Shown here in pieces: positions 12,681 through 23,965 of a stretch of DNA of 64,000 bases. Origin of the DNA: Chlorella sorokiniana. Lineage: Eukaryota; Chlorophyta; Trebouxiophyceae; Chlorellales; Chlorellaceae. Position numbers and translations under genes: made by a program. The DNA is taken from NCBI GenBank assembly GCA_025917655.1, contig CP084620.1, positions 1,860,001 to 1,924,000 of the forward strand, in the 5' to 3' direction. Position 1 is the first letter of the stretch; each line of letters begins with the position of its first letter. The notes under the pieces were generated by a model, which saw only the letters and a list, made by a program, of their open reading frames with translations, did no database searches and was not told the DNA's origin.

Positions 12681-13172
12681 GGCGATGCTGCAGGCGCGCA
12701 GCCGTGCTCGCGACCGGGCGTCTCAGTTGGCCGCCATGCACGGCAGCACTCCGGAAGGTAAGCCTTCTCGACCCGCCGCTCAAGTCCTTTCAAGGCACAC
12801 TTAATACAATGCGACCTCAGAAACCTGGCAATGGGGTTGACGAGTAGAAGATGTGCAACATGCAGCAGGCCAGGGGTGCAGGAAAGGGTGGACGACGATG
12901 TTTTGAACAAATGCGCATATGCAGGTCTGCCGCAGACCACCCTGGCAAGTAGTACTGCCGGCTGCTGTACCCTCATCACCGCTGCTGCCTGCCGCCAAAC
13001 CTTTCTCCCAGCAGAATGATCATGTGATCAATAGTTGACAGAACATTTAGACCATAAAACTAAAGAAGTAGTAGAGGAACTATGCAAGAAGTGCCAAAGC
13101 TCGTCAGCCTGTCTTGGCCTGCCACCAGCCTTCACACAGCGTCTAGCAACACAGACATGCTGGCCCTGCCGC
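12681..13172. promoter_or_regulatory. Upstream region of RPA2 / 3' flank of TOG copy B
   Basis: About 490 bp between two minus-strand genes. The part near 13020-13100 is relatively AT-rich. It should hold the RPA2 promoter and the TOG-B 3' UTR; no specific element is identified. Confidence 0.4.
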
Positions 13173-15352
13173 TCAGTCGGTGGACGCCTTCAGCACCGCC
13201 AGCGCCGCTGAGCCGCTAAGGTTGGCCTGGCAGTAGGCCTCCCACTTGGAGGGCGGCTGCGGCGGCTCCTCGCCCTCGGCCTGCGGCACCGCGGCGGCGG
13301 GGGCCTCCACCGCAACCGCCGCCGCCACCTCGGGCTCGGCAAAAGCGGCACGCAGCAGGCCAATCAACCTCTTGGCAGCGTCCCGCGCGTCAGGGGTATT
13401 GTCAGTCACCATTTTGCCAGCCACCTTGAGCAGCGCCGCGTGGCCAAACGCCAGCACATCGGCTGGGCGCATGCGTGCCACAGCGTCGGCCAGGGCTGTG
13501 CCCGCCTTGCCGCGGACCCTGGGGTTCTTGTGCGTGTCGGCGTAGGGCAGCAGCAGGGGCAGCAGCTCTGCAGGCGTCAAGCTCTCCACCAACACCTGCC
13601 AGGGCGGCATGGACAGGAAGGGCATGGTGGGAGGCGACGCCAGCCGGTGCAGGGGGCCGCATGCCAAACAACGACAGCAGCCCGGCGCCCCGCCCCCGCC
13701 ACACCCAAAGCTGGGCGCCTTTCACCTGCAGTGCGCGCTGCGCCTCCTCCACCACGAACTTCTTGTCGTTGCTGGCGACCTTGAGCAGCAGCTGGGCCAG
13801 CAGGCTGGTGGCAGGGCGCAGAGCGCCGCCCACGTCGGGTGTACGGCAGCAGCGCGTCGCCATACGCTGTGTACAGGTCAGCCACAGCCATGATTGCGGT
13901 CTGCGCATGTGAGCGGCGGCAAGGAGGGGCAAGGAGGCTGGGTGAGCAGGTCGGCAATCAAAGAGTTCTGCACCCACACCCTGACAAGCTGGGTCTGATG
14001 ACACGAAACGGCAGCTCAGCAGCACACACCTTGCACACTGAGCTACGAAGGCTTTTCACGGACTTGAGCACCAGCGGCAACAGCTGATCTCTGCGGAGGG
14101 CACGTGCATTGATTGTGGATGGGCATGCAGACAAGGGAAGATCGCAGGTGAGCAGCCAGGCAGGCGGCTGTGCTGCCGGCGCCTCAAGCAGAACACGATG
14201 TGAGGCCCTGCTGCCACACTCGCTGCAACTCACAGCTGCTGCGCGCAGGAGCCTGGATGGTGCGCTGCCAGCTGCCGCAGCAGGTTGAGCGTCCGCACAG
14301 CCTCCATCCAATCGGCGGCGCCCAGGCCTGGTGCCAGCGATTCGAGCGCGGCTGCTGTATCATTGACCGGCTGCAAGATGCAGGTGGACAGTGGCGAGGG
14401 CAGATACCATGAGCCCAAGGGCGGCCAGCAGCAAGCGCACAGCCTGCTGTCGGCCGCGGAGGAAAGGCCGCATGCTTGCACGCAAACACGCCCGCATGCT
14501 TGCGCCCTGGGGGAGCCTTCCTGCTGGCAGCCCACCTGCAGGTCCTGGCTGGCGACATACTCCACCTCCACCACCACCGGCTCCGGCCCGTCGGGAAGCT
14601 TGTCGCAAGGTATCGGCCTGTCTGGCAGCGGCTTCAGCAGCTTCTCGGCACGCTGCGAGGTTGGCGGTGGGGCACACAGTTGCCAGCACGACCGGGCAGG
14701 CAGTCTGCTTCCACAGCAGCCATGGGAGCGGCCCAAGTCGTTGGACGTCGCGAGGTCAGGGCTGGCCTCACCGGCAGCGGAGCAGATGTCTGTGCTCGTT
14801 GGTCCACGTCAGTCGGTTGAGCTGCCAGTGATGGTGAAGGGCATGCTGGCGCCGCGCATGCAGCATCACTGCATTCAGCCGCACCGAGCACACCCCTGGC
14901 TTGCCATCAACCGACCTTGCACTGGAGAGCGACTCAGTGGTGGCGTCAGCAGCTTGCGCCGCTACCAGTGACGCAAGCGCATCGCTGACGCCTGCCTGCA
15001 GCTGCTGCTGTGCCTGCTGCTGTCGTGCTTGGGCGTCCTCTTGCAGCACAGCCGGTATGGTGAACTGAGAGGTGCTGGGCTCAGGGCTGATTGCGGGCGA
15101 GCCTGGCAGCGAGGCAATGGGATGCGAGCTGGGCCCAATCCTCAGCTTGGCAAGTTTGGCCATCTTGCTGCCCATGCCTTGCGCGTTGAGAGCTTTATCC
15201 CCCAACAGCTGGTTTAGCCGAGCGCCGGCGGCGGCAGCTGCGGTCAGGTCGTCGCAAGCTGCTGTCGCCTGCTTCTGCTTGCGCGTGACCTTATGCGCTT
15301 CAGGCGAGTGATTGGCTTTGTTTTTGGCCGCCTGTGAGCGCGTCAGGACCAT
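13173..15352 (-). CDS. TOG/HEAT-repeat (CLASP/crescerin-like) protein, copy B
   Basis: The ATG at 15352 opens a basic, disordered N-terminus (MVLTRSQAAKNKANHS). Next is a Ser/Pro-rich linker containing KLLKPLPDRPIPCDKLPDG (about 14570-14640). The TOG helices follow: ADWMEAVRTLNLLRQLA (about 14265-14330), LLPLVLKSVKSLRSSVCK (about 14030-14095), VADLYTAYGDALLPYT (about 13840-13890), QLLLKVASNDKKFVVEEAQ (about 13745-13800) and LPYADTHKNPRVRGKAGTAL (about 13480-13555). The C-terminal tail is Ala/Glu/Pro-rich and ends at the stop 13173. Order and spacing fit the single-TOG ARM proteins of plants and algae that bind tubulin or microtubules. The family match is by pattern; the exact subfamily is not resolved. 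It is a paralog of the gene at 21-2246 and lies upstream of RPA2 on the same strand. Confidence 0.85.
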
Positions 15353-15671
15353 AGTGCTGCACAGGGCGAGAGTGGGCGGGCAAACTGAAGTTGGGACAGC
15401 TGCTGAAGCGGGCGGCACGCATAGATGCATGTAAAACAGGCTACAATCGTTCACCTAGTAAAGCGCTGGGCGCATTCCTTAGCCGGCACAGAACTATAAC
15501 CACCAACTTCGGGGTGGGCGAGGGGGTGTACTGGGATGTCTATTGACAGTTCCTGGTACTCACGAAGGACTGACCCGTCATTATGGCGCAGGTTGCATGA
15601 CTGCGGCGAACGTGTGCCGTGTGTACCGCCACCTCGGCCCCCGGTGAAATGGCTTGCTTCAGGATGTCATC
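15353..15671. promoter_or_regulatory. Divergent upstream region of TOG copy B and the gelsolin/villin gene
   Basis: Short head-to-head interval between the ATG at 15352 (minus) and the likely ATG at 15672 (plus). An open frame from 15536 overlaps it, but its translation has no gelsolin character, so the region is treated as upstream sequence. Confidence 0.35.
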
Positions 15672-18094
15672 ATGCGTACTGTGATCTTAACAACTATGAC
15701 GGATATGCAGATCTGGCATTTTGCCTCCGGGCGGGCGCAGAGCGTGGCGCAAGAGGACCAGGGGACCTTCTCTTCAGGCGCGATTGATCGATCCGTCACA
15801 GCCATGCTCTCAAGATGACGAGTCCGCAGCCCCATGCCTATCATCAATAGTTGGTGTGGGCGTCGATTTCGACGCGTCGCAACTGCCGTCCTGCTGCCTC
15901 TGCTTGCTTGCCCTGCCTGCAGATCAAGCATATGTGGTCCTGACCCAGGCAGCAGACGGCCAGAAGCTGTACTTGTGGGCTGGTAGTGACGCAGCGAAGG
16001 TGCCGCCTGGTGTCGGCTTGAGTTTATCTCAGAACTGACCCTGGCTGTCAGACTACCAATGGAAGCATCTGTTGCACAACCAATGCAACTTTGCTTCCTA
16101 TGCATGCAGGGCACGCTGGCCACTGCCGCCAAGCACGCCAGTGAGCTGAAGGAGACGATGAACGCTTCGTACCTCCGCCAGCAGCAGGGCCAGGAAGCCC
16201 CGAGTTCAAGCAGGTGGGGATGCCGATTGGGGTTGGTTTGAAAGGGATTCAAGACTTCCACTGCTGCCATTGTAGCACCTGGTTGTGTCCTGCGCTGCAA
16301 CATGTTGAAGACCAATCAGTAGGCCAACATTCTTGCCGTTTGGTACACATCCTTCGCAGCTCTTTGAGCACTTTGTGGTCAAGCCGACTGAGGCAGTCAA
16401 AGCAGAGACTGAGCCTGCTGCTGCGCCCGAGGTGGAGGATGCGCTGCCAGCAGAGGCAGTGGCGGCTGATGGAGAGGTGGGTGCTGAGGATGAGGCAGAA
16501 GGGGAGGCAGAGGAGGCCCAGGCCGGTGCAGCAGCGACCGGCAAGAAGAAGAAAAAGAAGAACAAGAAGAAAGGCACTGCGGCTGCGGCGATTGAAGCAG
16601 CACCCACCGCCGTTGCTGCGACCGTCAGCCCTGAGGATGCAGCACCCGCCACTGACGCGCCCGACGCAGCAGCAGGAGCAGCCTCCGCGGTTGCCCTTGC
16701 CCCCAGCGAAAGCGCTGGCGCCGGTGCGGAGGAGTCCAAGCTGTCCTCCCCGCCCCTGTGTGGAGAAGCCTGCATCGCCCCAGCCGGCCGGAGACAAGCC
16801 TCTTTCGCCCACACCGGCGGAGCAGTCGCCCACTCCAGAGGAAGCTGCCGCTGCCACCCCTGCCCCCATGAGAAGGTGCCCGCCCCAGCCCCGGAGGCCT
16901 TTGAGGCTGCCACCCCAGCCCCGGATGCCAAGCCTGCACCGGCCCCCACTGCTGCTGTGCCCAAGGTCTGTTAGTGTCCTGCGCCCACCAGCCGCTGGTG
17001 CAAGTGCTGCCGTCATGTTTGAGGCCTGCCAATCCTGCTCCCACAGCACACGCCGCTCAGCCAGCAGTGCGAGAAGCAGTGCGGGCCACCTGGCTTGCCC
17101 ATCCGACAACAGCCACATTCTCCCTTGCTGTTGCAGTGGATCACTGCTGCGCCCATTGATCGAAAGCGTGCCTGCCACCCCTCACTTGCAGGGCGAGGTG
17201 GAGGAGGTGGGGGTGGAGAGCGTTAGCAAGGCTAAGGAGCAGCTTCTGAGCCGCCTTGGGTAAGGCCGGTGGCAGGGCTTGCCAGGCGTGCACCTCATAC
17301 ACCTCGCCGGAGCGCTTGCATGTAAGCTGGTCTGAAGCTGAGTTTTGGCTGGCTGCCTGCTCGGTGACGGCGGTGCAGGAGCGGGGCTGCGGACAGCCTG
17401 ACGCAGAAGCAGGTCAAGAAGGTGGGGGTTTGTTTGCTGCCATTGCGTGTCCACTTGCAAGACGGGCTGGTCTCCACATACTGTACGCACTTGCTGAGCC
17501 CATGCAGCACGTGCCGTGGCCCTCTGCAGACTGGAACCCCGCGGTCTACCTACCTGGCAGACTCGGCCAAGGCTTGGGGAGGTGTGGCGGCTGCTCCGCC
17601 CCCACGGCTGAGGCCAAGATCAAGCCTGGAGAGCAGACCTTTGGCGTTGAGGAGCTCAAGGGTGGGCTGCTAGCAGGGCTGAGTTGCGGCTGTAAGGAGC
17701 GCGGTCGTCAGCCTGGCTCCTGCTGTGGCACCGAACTGCCGGCCGCTCCGGCATGTGATCCCAGCCAGTCAGGTGACGCGTGCTTCTGTGCCTGATCCCC
17801 CACCTCTGGCAGCCATGCGGGCGGAGGCCGGAATCGACATGACCTGCAAGGAGGCATACCTGTCGGATGCGGAGTTTGAGAAGGTGGGCCTGGAGGCTGT
17901 GGGGCATGCTCTTGTGGCGGTCTGTGTCATGCAGTTGGAGCCATAATGTGCTGGGGAGAGCTGCCCGCTGCATACTCATTTAACACCTTTCTATTCTGTC
18001 ACCTGTGTAGGTGTTCGGCAAGGACCGCGCCACCTTCAAAGCCATGCCTGCCTGGCGCCAACAGATCGCCAAGAAGCAGGTCGGCCTGTGGTGA
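15672..18094 (+). CDS. Gelsolin-like / villin-headpiece actin-binding protein
   Basis: Actin-filament-binding protein by domain content. The ATG at 15672 gives MRTVILTTMTDMQIWHF, resembling the opening strand of a gelsolin repeat (I-W-x-F), then QAYVVLTQAADGQKLYLWAG (about 15924-15985) and a helix ATAAKHASELKETMNASYL (about 16115-16175). The central exons are acidic and Ala/Pro-rich with a Lys run (KKKKKKNKKK near 16545). The C-terminus is an unmistakable villin headpiece: GIDMTCKEAYLSDAEFEKVF, then DRATFKAMPAWRQQIAKKQ ending GLW at the stop 18092-18094. It has one gelsolin repeat and one headpiece, unlike the six-repeat plant villins. The join between MQIWHF...TFSS and DQAYVVL would need a GC donor near 15776, or the sequence is read through, so the N-terminus is the least certain part. 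Confidence 0.75.
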
Positions 18095-18571
18095 CAGCCA
18101 CAGCCAGCCAGCCCCTGCCGGTGCAGCGTGCAGCCTCCGGCCAGGACATGATGTTAGCAACGGTAGCTGTCATTCGATGCTCTCTTGTTCGAAGCCCATC
18201 TTTAGTGCAATTACTGTACAGAGTGGAGTGAACTCCTTGCGTGTCATCTTGCAGTTTTCGAGATTGAAAGCACTTCATCCTGTAGTGGTATTGCCTGCAA
18301 CCAATTCCCCAGCAGCCAGTGTGTAAACAGGAACTTACAACCTGCTAGGAAAGGGGGGCCAAGCGGGCAGACAGGATTCTTCATGTGTGGCCAGGCCAAG
18401 GCTGTCCTGCTCTGACCCGACTGCACGCCGTGCTCAGCATGGAGCATGGCACTTGAACAGCACAACAGCGGCTGCCAATCCAGTTGGTATATAGAGGCAA
18501 CTGTAAGCGAAAGCTTCAATCACGGACACAGCTCGCCGTTCAGCCCAGGTTCCGCAGCTGCCGGCAACACT
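18095..18571. promoter_or_regulatory. Intergenic region with villin 3' end and SLD5 promoter
   Basis: It contains TGTAA near 18322, the polyadenylation signal commonly used by green algae, about 230 bp past the villin stop. A TATA-like element lies just before SLD5. Nothing else was recognised. Confidence 0.45.
18488..18494 (+). promoter_or_regulatory. TATA-like box upstream of SLD5
   Basis: TATATAG lies about 80 bp before the SLD5 ATG at 18572, a plausible spacing for a short 5' UTR. It was identified by sequence alone. Confidence 0.4.
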
Positions 18572-19669
18572 ATGGAGACGGCAACGCAGCAAACCGTGGA
18601 CGACCTCGATATCTTGCAATCTGGCCCTGCGAGCACCTCGGGCCGCAGCGACGCCGAGCTGCTGAAGAGTGCGCTCACGAACGAGAAGGCGGCCCCCGAA
18701 ATCTTGCAGTTTGAGACGGACTTGATTGGCAGAATAGAGTCAAACATGGACTATCAGGTGATCACTCGCGATCCAGGGGCTTATGTGGGGCAGGGCGGCC
18801 ACAGCAAACATGCCAGCCTTGGTGACGCCTGCGCCGTGCTTCTGCCCCGTCGCCCCGCAGGAGGAGCAAATAGAGCTGCTGAAGGAGGGGGACGACATGA
18901 AGCTGCTTGTGGAGATATTCATGAGCGAGTTGTCGCGGGTGCGCTACCTGCTGCGCGTCTACCTGCGCGTTCGGCTACAAAAGGTGGAGCGTCATGTGAT
19001 GCACATCCTGGACAGCGCGGACGTGGCGGCGCGCCTGTCGGAGCGGGAGGCGCAATACGCGCGAGACTACTTTGTTCTGTTCGGGTCACACATGAAGGCG
19101 GCGGCGGCAAACCACCTTCCGGGTGCGGGGGGTTGGCGAGGCGGCGGGGAAAGGGCAACCGCGCTGCGCTGGCAAGTCGCCCTGCTCCCCCTCCTGTCAA
19201 CGTTGCTTCCCCCTGCCCCTGCCCACAGAAGCCTTCAGCTCCCTGGTGCGCCAGGCAGCAGCGCACCCCGCCAAGGACATGGTGCCCGCCCCGGACCTGG
19301 ACCGACACGTGTTTGCGCGCGTGCTGGAGGACCGAGGCAACGTGACGGTGGACGAGGAGGGGTGCGCGGCCAGGGGCGAGGGTGGCAGGCTAGCCACACG
19401 GACAGGCAGCGGATCCAGCTATTGGCCGCTCCAGACATCGGGGGCCAGCACACGTGCAGCCCGCTGCCCTGCTCCGTCAGTTGCAGTGGTGGCACGCTAG
19501 CGCTGCATCCGTTGCTCGCCGCAGCAAAGCAGCTCACAGCGCACTCCTGTTCCGTACCACCCCCTTCCGGTGCAGCAACGTGGCTGAGTTCAACCGCGGA
19601 GACCTGTTTGTCATACGCTACAGAGCGGTGCAGCCGCTGCTGGCCGACGGCGCTGTGGAGCTTGTTTGA
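18572..19669 (+). CDS. SLD5: GINS complex subunit SLD5 (GINS4)
   Basis: SLD5 is part of the GINS tetramer of the CMG replicative helicase, needed for replication initiation and fork progression in the nucleus. The ATG at 18572 begins METATQQTVDDLDIL. The A-domain helices follow: LTNEKAAPEILQFETDLIGR (about 18675-18735) and, after an intron beginning at 18758, EEQIELLKE...LVEIFMSELSRVRYLLRVYL with RLQKVERHVMHIL (to about 19010). A later exon gives SSLVRQAAAHPAKDMVPAPD and RHVFARVLEDRGNVTVDEE. The last exon gives FNRGDLFVIRYRAVQPLLAD and ends at the stop 19669, matching the B-domain end of SLD5 (family pattern: G-D-x-x-x-I-R-Y-x-x-x-x-P-L). Exon order and total size of about 220-240 residues fit the family. 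It is tail-to-tail with arogenate dehydrogenase, 246 bp away. Confidence 0.93.
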
Positions 19670-19915
19670 GCGGCGGGCGGGGCTGCTCACCAGAGCACCA
19701 GCAGCTGGGGCAGCATCTTAACAGGCATATTACAGCGCACGAGCGCTTGGATGCGCAACTGTTTGTCGACGGGTCAAAGGCGCTTCTCCAATAACGTTCA
19801 GCAAGATTTGGTCATACATAATCGACAAGGAGGTTGCGAAAAAACGGTCGGTCAGCCAGTGATGCACAGTGAGGGAGGCAAAGCAGCAAAATAACGAGGG
19901 CACTAAATCCACGCC

Positions 19916-22039
19916 TCATGGCGACTCCACGCCCGACGCAAGGGCATCAGCGGAACCAGGCAGGCTGGCGCCGTTCCTGCTGGCGCCGTTGGTGCTGCCG
20001 TTGCCGTTAGACGGCACTGTGGCGGCCTTTTCCTGCTCAGCCTCAGCGGCTGCCTTCTCCCTGGCAGTGTCGCTGCTGCTGGCCTTGAAGGTGGAGAGCG
20101 GCGACGACGGGTACTCGCCAGCCTGGTCTCCGTTGAACAGCTGATGCCGGACCTTGTCGTGCAGCTGCAAGCGCGGGGCGGCACGGGACACAGGTGGGGT
20201 CGTGTCAGGAGGGGGGTCCTCAGGGTGAGCAGCGGACGGGCAGGCACTGGGAGATGGGGAGTCGCCGCATGCACGGCCTCAGCAGCGCCGCACCTGGCGC
20301 AGCAGACGTGCCTTGACCTCGTCAAACGCCTTCTCCAGCCGGTCCAGCTGCTCGGTGGAGTTCTGCGGGCAGCCAGGTGCCCACGGCGCTGTAGGAGCAG
20401 CGTGGCAGCCCCCCAAAAGAACCCTCCCCAGCCACCGCATTGTCGCCAAGTGGCCGTCGCGGCTGCACCGGCTCAGATTTGCCAACCCCTCCTGTTTGGT
20501 GCCAGCCCCCCTTGCGGGGGCAGCAGCAGCCGGGCGGCCTGCCCACCTGGTTGTACATGAAGAGGCCGTAGTAGAGCTCGAAGGAGTCGTTGGCGGTGTT
20601 GTCCACCAGGGAGAGCAGGGACTGGAAGCCGCGCGTGTCGATGGGGGTGGCTTGCAGCTGCGGGAGGGGTGGGGCCCGGGTCAGCCGCCGCTGGCAGGGC
20701 AGCCATCCGGTGATCTGCGGCACCATGCCGCGGAGGATGAGCGCCCCTGGCTCGCAGATCCGCCGAGATCAAAGGGCGGGCCCCGCCTGCCGTCCCCCTG
20801 CCGCACCTGCATCGCTCCCAGCATGCGCCCCACTGTGTGCGTGATGAACTGGGTGGAGGCCGCCATCTGGTCATGCTCCTCGCAGCTCATCTCCACCATG
20901 TTGCACCCTCGCGCTCAAAGAACTGGCGGCAGCAGGCGGGGAGGGGCAGGGGGTTGGCTGCCACGGCAGGCCAGAGCAGCAAGTGGTGGCAAGGGCGGAG
21001 GCCACGGCAGGGCAGGCAGAGGAGCAGGGCAGGGCGGGCCCCCGCCGGGCCACGCTCAAACGGCTTGCCTGCAGGAAGGTGTCGCAGCGGCGCTGGCGTT
21101 CCTCCTCGGGGCTGATGCGCACCCGCTCGTACTGCAGGTTCAGCCCCGCCCAGCTGCCCTTGCCTGCAGAAGCGGGGCACTGCGGAGTGAGCATCCAGCC
21201 GCGGGCACCCCCGGGGTGAGGGCTGCCCTTGCCCCCAGCAGCAGCGTACGCCCCCCGTGCCCCGCGTGGCCCTGGCTGCCCAGCTGCCAGCCGCCTTGCC
21301 ACCCCGACCGGCTCCCCGTGCGCGCGCAGCACCCACCCGAGTCCGGGCCAAACATGGGGTGGGTGCACAGGATGTCCACCTCGGGGGCAGCGTCCTCAGC
21401 AGCAGGCGCTTTGGGAACTCCTTCACGCTGAGCACGTCCACAAACAGGGTGTTGCGCTTGAGGCGCTGCACCGGCAGGGCCGCCAGCACCTGCTGCAGCG
21501 ACAGGATGGACGTCGCCAGCATCACCACCTCGGGGTGCTCCTCGCAGAAGTCGTTGGCGTCGGTGTAGTAGCGCACGCCCATGGCCTCCGCCACCTCGTG
21601 GTAGGGAGACCGGGAGGTGGCAATCACCTGCGCAGAAGGCGAGGCGTGGGTGCGTGGGTGTGGATATGGGGTTTGGGGGTTGAGAGGAGGGGGCGCAGCG
21701 ACCCACATCCTACAAAGGGCCCCCCCGCTGCATACTCCGCTGCTGCTGCAGGCCGCCCAAGCAAGCAGCGCGCACCTCGTGCCCCGCCTTGACCATGCGT
21801 TGTGCCAGGAACTGGCCGAAAGTGCCGAAGCCCACCAGGCCGATGCGCAGCTTGCCCTGCTGCGAGTGCTGCTGGCGCAGCTGCGCTTCGCGGTCAAAGG
21901 GGAAGGCGGCGTCCAGCGCAAGCACCGGCAAGCCGAATCGCAGGCTGCCTGGCTGAGGCCGTCGCAATTGCTGCCGCAACCTTGCCGCTTGCAGCAGGGG
22001 TTGGGCTGCTTTGCAAGGACGCAGGCCAAACTCGAGCAT
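19916..22039 (-). CDS. Arogenate (TyrA-family) dehydrogenase, plastid tyrosine synthesis
   Basis: Oxidative decarboxylation of arogenate (or prephenate) in tyrosine biosynthesis, using NADP. The Rossmann motif is LRIGLVGFGTFGQFLAQRM (about 21785-21845). Then come IATSRSPYHEVAEAMGVRYY, RNTLFVDVLSVKEFP, CTHPMFGPDSG with the conserved His (about 21335-21370), CEEHDQMAASTQFITHTVGR (about 20830-20890) and DTRGFQSLLSLVDNTANDSF with LYYGLFMYNQ (about 20548-20650). These are the standard plant arogenate dehydrogenase blocks. The C-terminal tail is a Ser/Ala/Asn-rich extension ending at 19916. The first in-frame ATG is at 22039; the 40 or so residues before the core (LRPCKAAQPLLQAARLRQQ) are basic and fit a chloroplast transit peptide. 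An open frame extends upstream to about 22144 without another ATG. Specificity for arogenate versus prephenate cannot be told from motifs alone. Confidence 0.9.
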
Positions 22040-22684
22040 CCCGTTCGGTCGCGGTACACGCCATGCCGGCGGAGCAGCGGCGCCCTGTTCCCAACACAAC
22101 AGGCGGACGACATGGCACCCTAAGGCAAGGCTGGTGGCAACCAATCCTTGGCTGGGGTGCTTCCAAAGGCGCGCTCAGCGCGACAATATGGCCGGCTAGG
22201 GCTGCCTGCACAAAGGAGCCTCAGGGGTCAAGCGCTTTTCTTGCAATTGTTTCAAGCGTTTAGAAGATGAATCAGGCAGGGTCTGAGGCCCGGGACCAGG
22301 CAATAATGTCTGGCAGCGCCTGCACATGCAGCACTACAAAAGGCGGGTCAAGGAGCCGCAATTGGGCATGCTGGCCTGTTTTCGTGTGACTCCAAACCGC
22401 AGGATACCAATCTGTATTATTAGCTTGTGCCGCCGACAGCCGGCGCGGTGCCTCCCCTCGGCTGCTAGCAAAGGCTTGCATCGCACGAAGCTGCTGTCCT
22501 ATTGAGATATCGACTAGGCGATCTAGCAGTTTTTCAACGAGCCGCCGCGTCTTAGCATTCCGAGCGCAGGTGGGTCTGTGCCGCTGCTCTTGCCGCAGCC
22601 GCAGGTTTGCATACGATGCTCTGCTGGCGAATTGCAGTTTTAATTCCTGACTTGCAGACGTAGTTAGGAAAGGCAGCAGCGAGG
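22040..22684. promoter_or_regulatory. Divergent promoter region of arogenate dehydrogenase and RPB8
   Basis: About 645 bp between two head-to-head starts. The half nearest RPB8 (22480-22680) is less GC-rich and holds no open frame. No named element was recognised. Confidence 0.4.
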
Positions 22685-23819
22685 ATGTCTAAATCACAAC
22701 TATTAGAAGATATATTCGAGGTTCAGGAGAAGGACCCAGACGGCAAGAAGTTTGACAAGGGTGCGCAACCTGACACGGGAAACCAGCTATGTTACGTGCA
22801 ATCCGTATATGGTTAATCAGCAATCTACAGATGTCTGCCTTCATCGTAAATGATACAGAAATGTCTGCCTTATCCGTGAATGAGCAAAAGTCCATATGCA
22901 CTGCATGCATGCATGCTGCCTGTGCATTGCTTCACACAGCTGAAGCGCCAGCAGCCTCAGCCCCGTGCCAGCTTGCTGCCCGCTGCACCCGCAGTCAGCC
23001 GCATCAAGGCACGGTCGGACCTGTACGAGATGGACCTGATCCTGGACGTCAACGTGGACGTGTTTCCAGGTGGGCAGGGCGAGGGGTGAATGGGTGCTGC
23101 CGTCCCTTGAAGGTTGTGGTTCAGAGCAATGGCGGTTTAGCGGGCTCATGTCAGCTGAGCTGACCATAAACGCGCCGCTGCCCAACGCCCATTGCAGTGG
23201 ATGTGGGCGACAAGCTGGTGATCTGCTTGGCCAGCACGTTGAACCTGGATGGCACACCTGCCAGCGCCACCTTTGATGCGGTGGGTGCCCACAACGATGC
23301 CTGGGCCGGCTGGCGGGCCTTGCTGGCCAGATGGATGGGATGTTGGGATGCGGGTGCATGTCTGGACCGAGCCTGCGCCCCCAAGTTTAAGGCAAAATGC
23401 TGCCAAGCTGGCGCTGGTGTACACACTGTGGGTTTCCGCTGTCCCACAGTCTTTTCTCGCTCCTCGCCTTGCAGTCCTTCACCAGCGGGCGGCGCACCCT
23501 CATGGACAACTTTGACTACGTGATGCACGGCAAGGTGTTCAAGTACAAGGACAACTCCTCCTCGGGGCAGCTCAAGGCTGACGTGAGAGCGGGGGGCGGG
23601 GGCTGGTGCTCAGATGCAGGCCCGGCTGCCGTGAAAGAAAGTGCGCTGCCCAGCGTCATGACATTGAGTTGCTGTTGTCCGCGCCCCTGGCTCCCTTGCG
23701 CCTGCCTGCAGGTTTACGTGAGCTACGGCGGACTGCTGATGCAGTTGACGGGCGACCCCAAGCGGCTGGAGGACCTGGACGTGGACCAGAACATCTACCT
23801 GCTCATGCGCAAGGTGTGA
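22685..23819 (+). CDS. RPB8: RNA polymerase I/II/III common subunit RPABC3
   Basis: Small OB-fold subunit shared by all three nuclear RNA polymerases. The complete model has five exons: 22685-22760, 22995-23069, 23198-23280, 23475-23582 and 23712-23819. All introns are GT-AG and phases join without a frame break, giving 149 residues against about 146 in animals. Landmarks are DIFEVQEKDPDGKKFDKVSR at the N-terminus, RSDLYEMDLILDVNVDVFP, VGDKLVICLASTLNLDGTP, YVMHGKVFKYKD, and the C-terminal block YVSYGGLLMQLTGDPKRL followed by DQNIYLLMRKV. It is one of the cleanest genes in the window and a useful control for intron style. It is head-to-head with arogenate dehydrogenase and tail-to-tail with the GBP-like gene (146 bp). 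Confidence 0.97.
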
Positions 23820-23965
23820 GGGGCAGATCCACGCTTACGTGAATGAGATGGGAATTGGTGCTCTGTAAGATGCACGTGCCTGGCAACCCAAAAAGATGAG
23901 CAGAACGACAGGAGAGCACGGGGACGTGATGCGGGTGGAGAGCGGCCCGTTTTGGTGTCCCCTGC

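Noticed and set aside
15536-15787. Using the ATG at 15536 as the start of the gelsolin/villin gene
   Set aside because: Its translation lacks gelsolin character, whereas the frame from 15672 gives the I-W-x-F strand expected at the start of a gelsolin repeat.
20887-22113. A 408-codon minus-strand frame overlapping arogenate dehydrogenase
   Set aside because: It is out of frame with the Rossmann exon at its 5' part and reads through introns; only fragments coincide with real exons.
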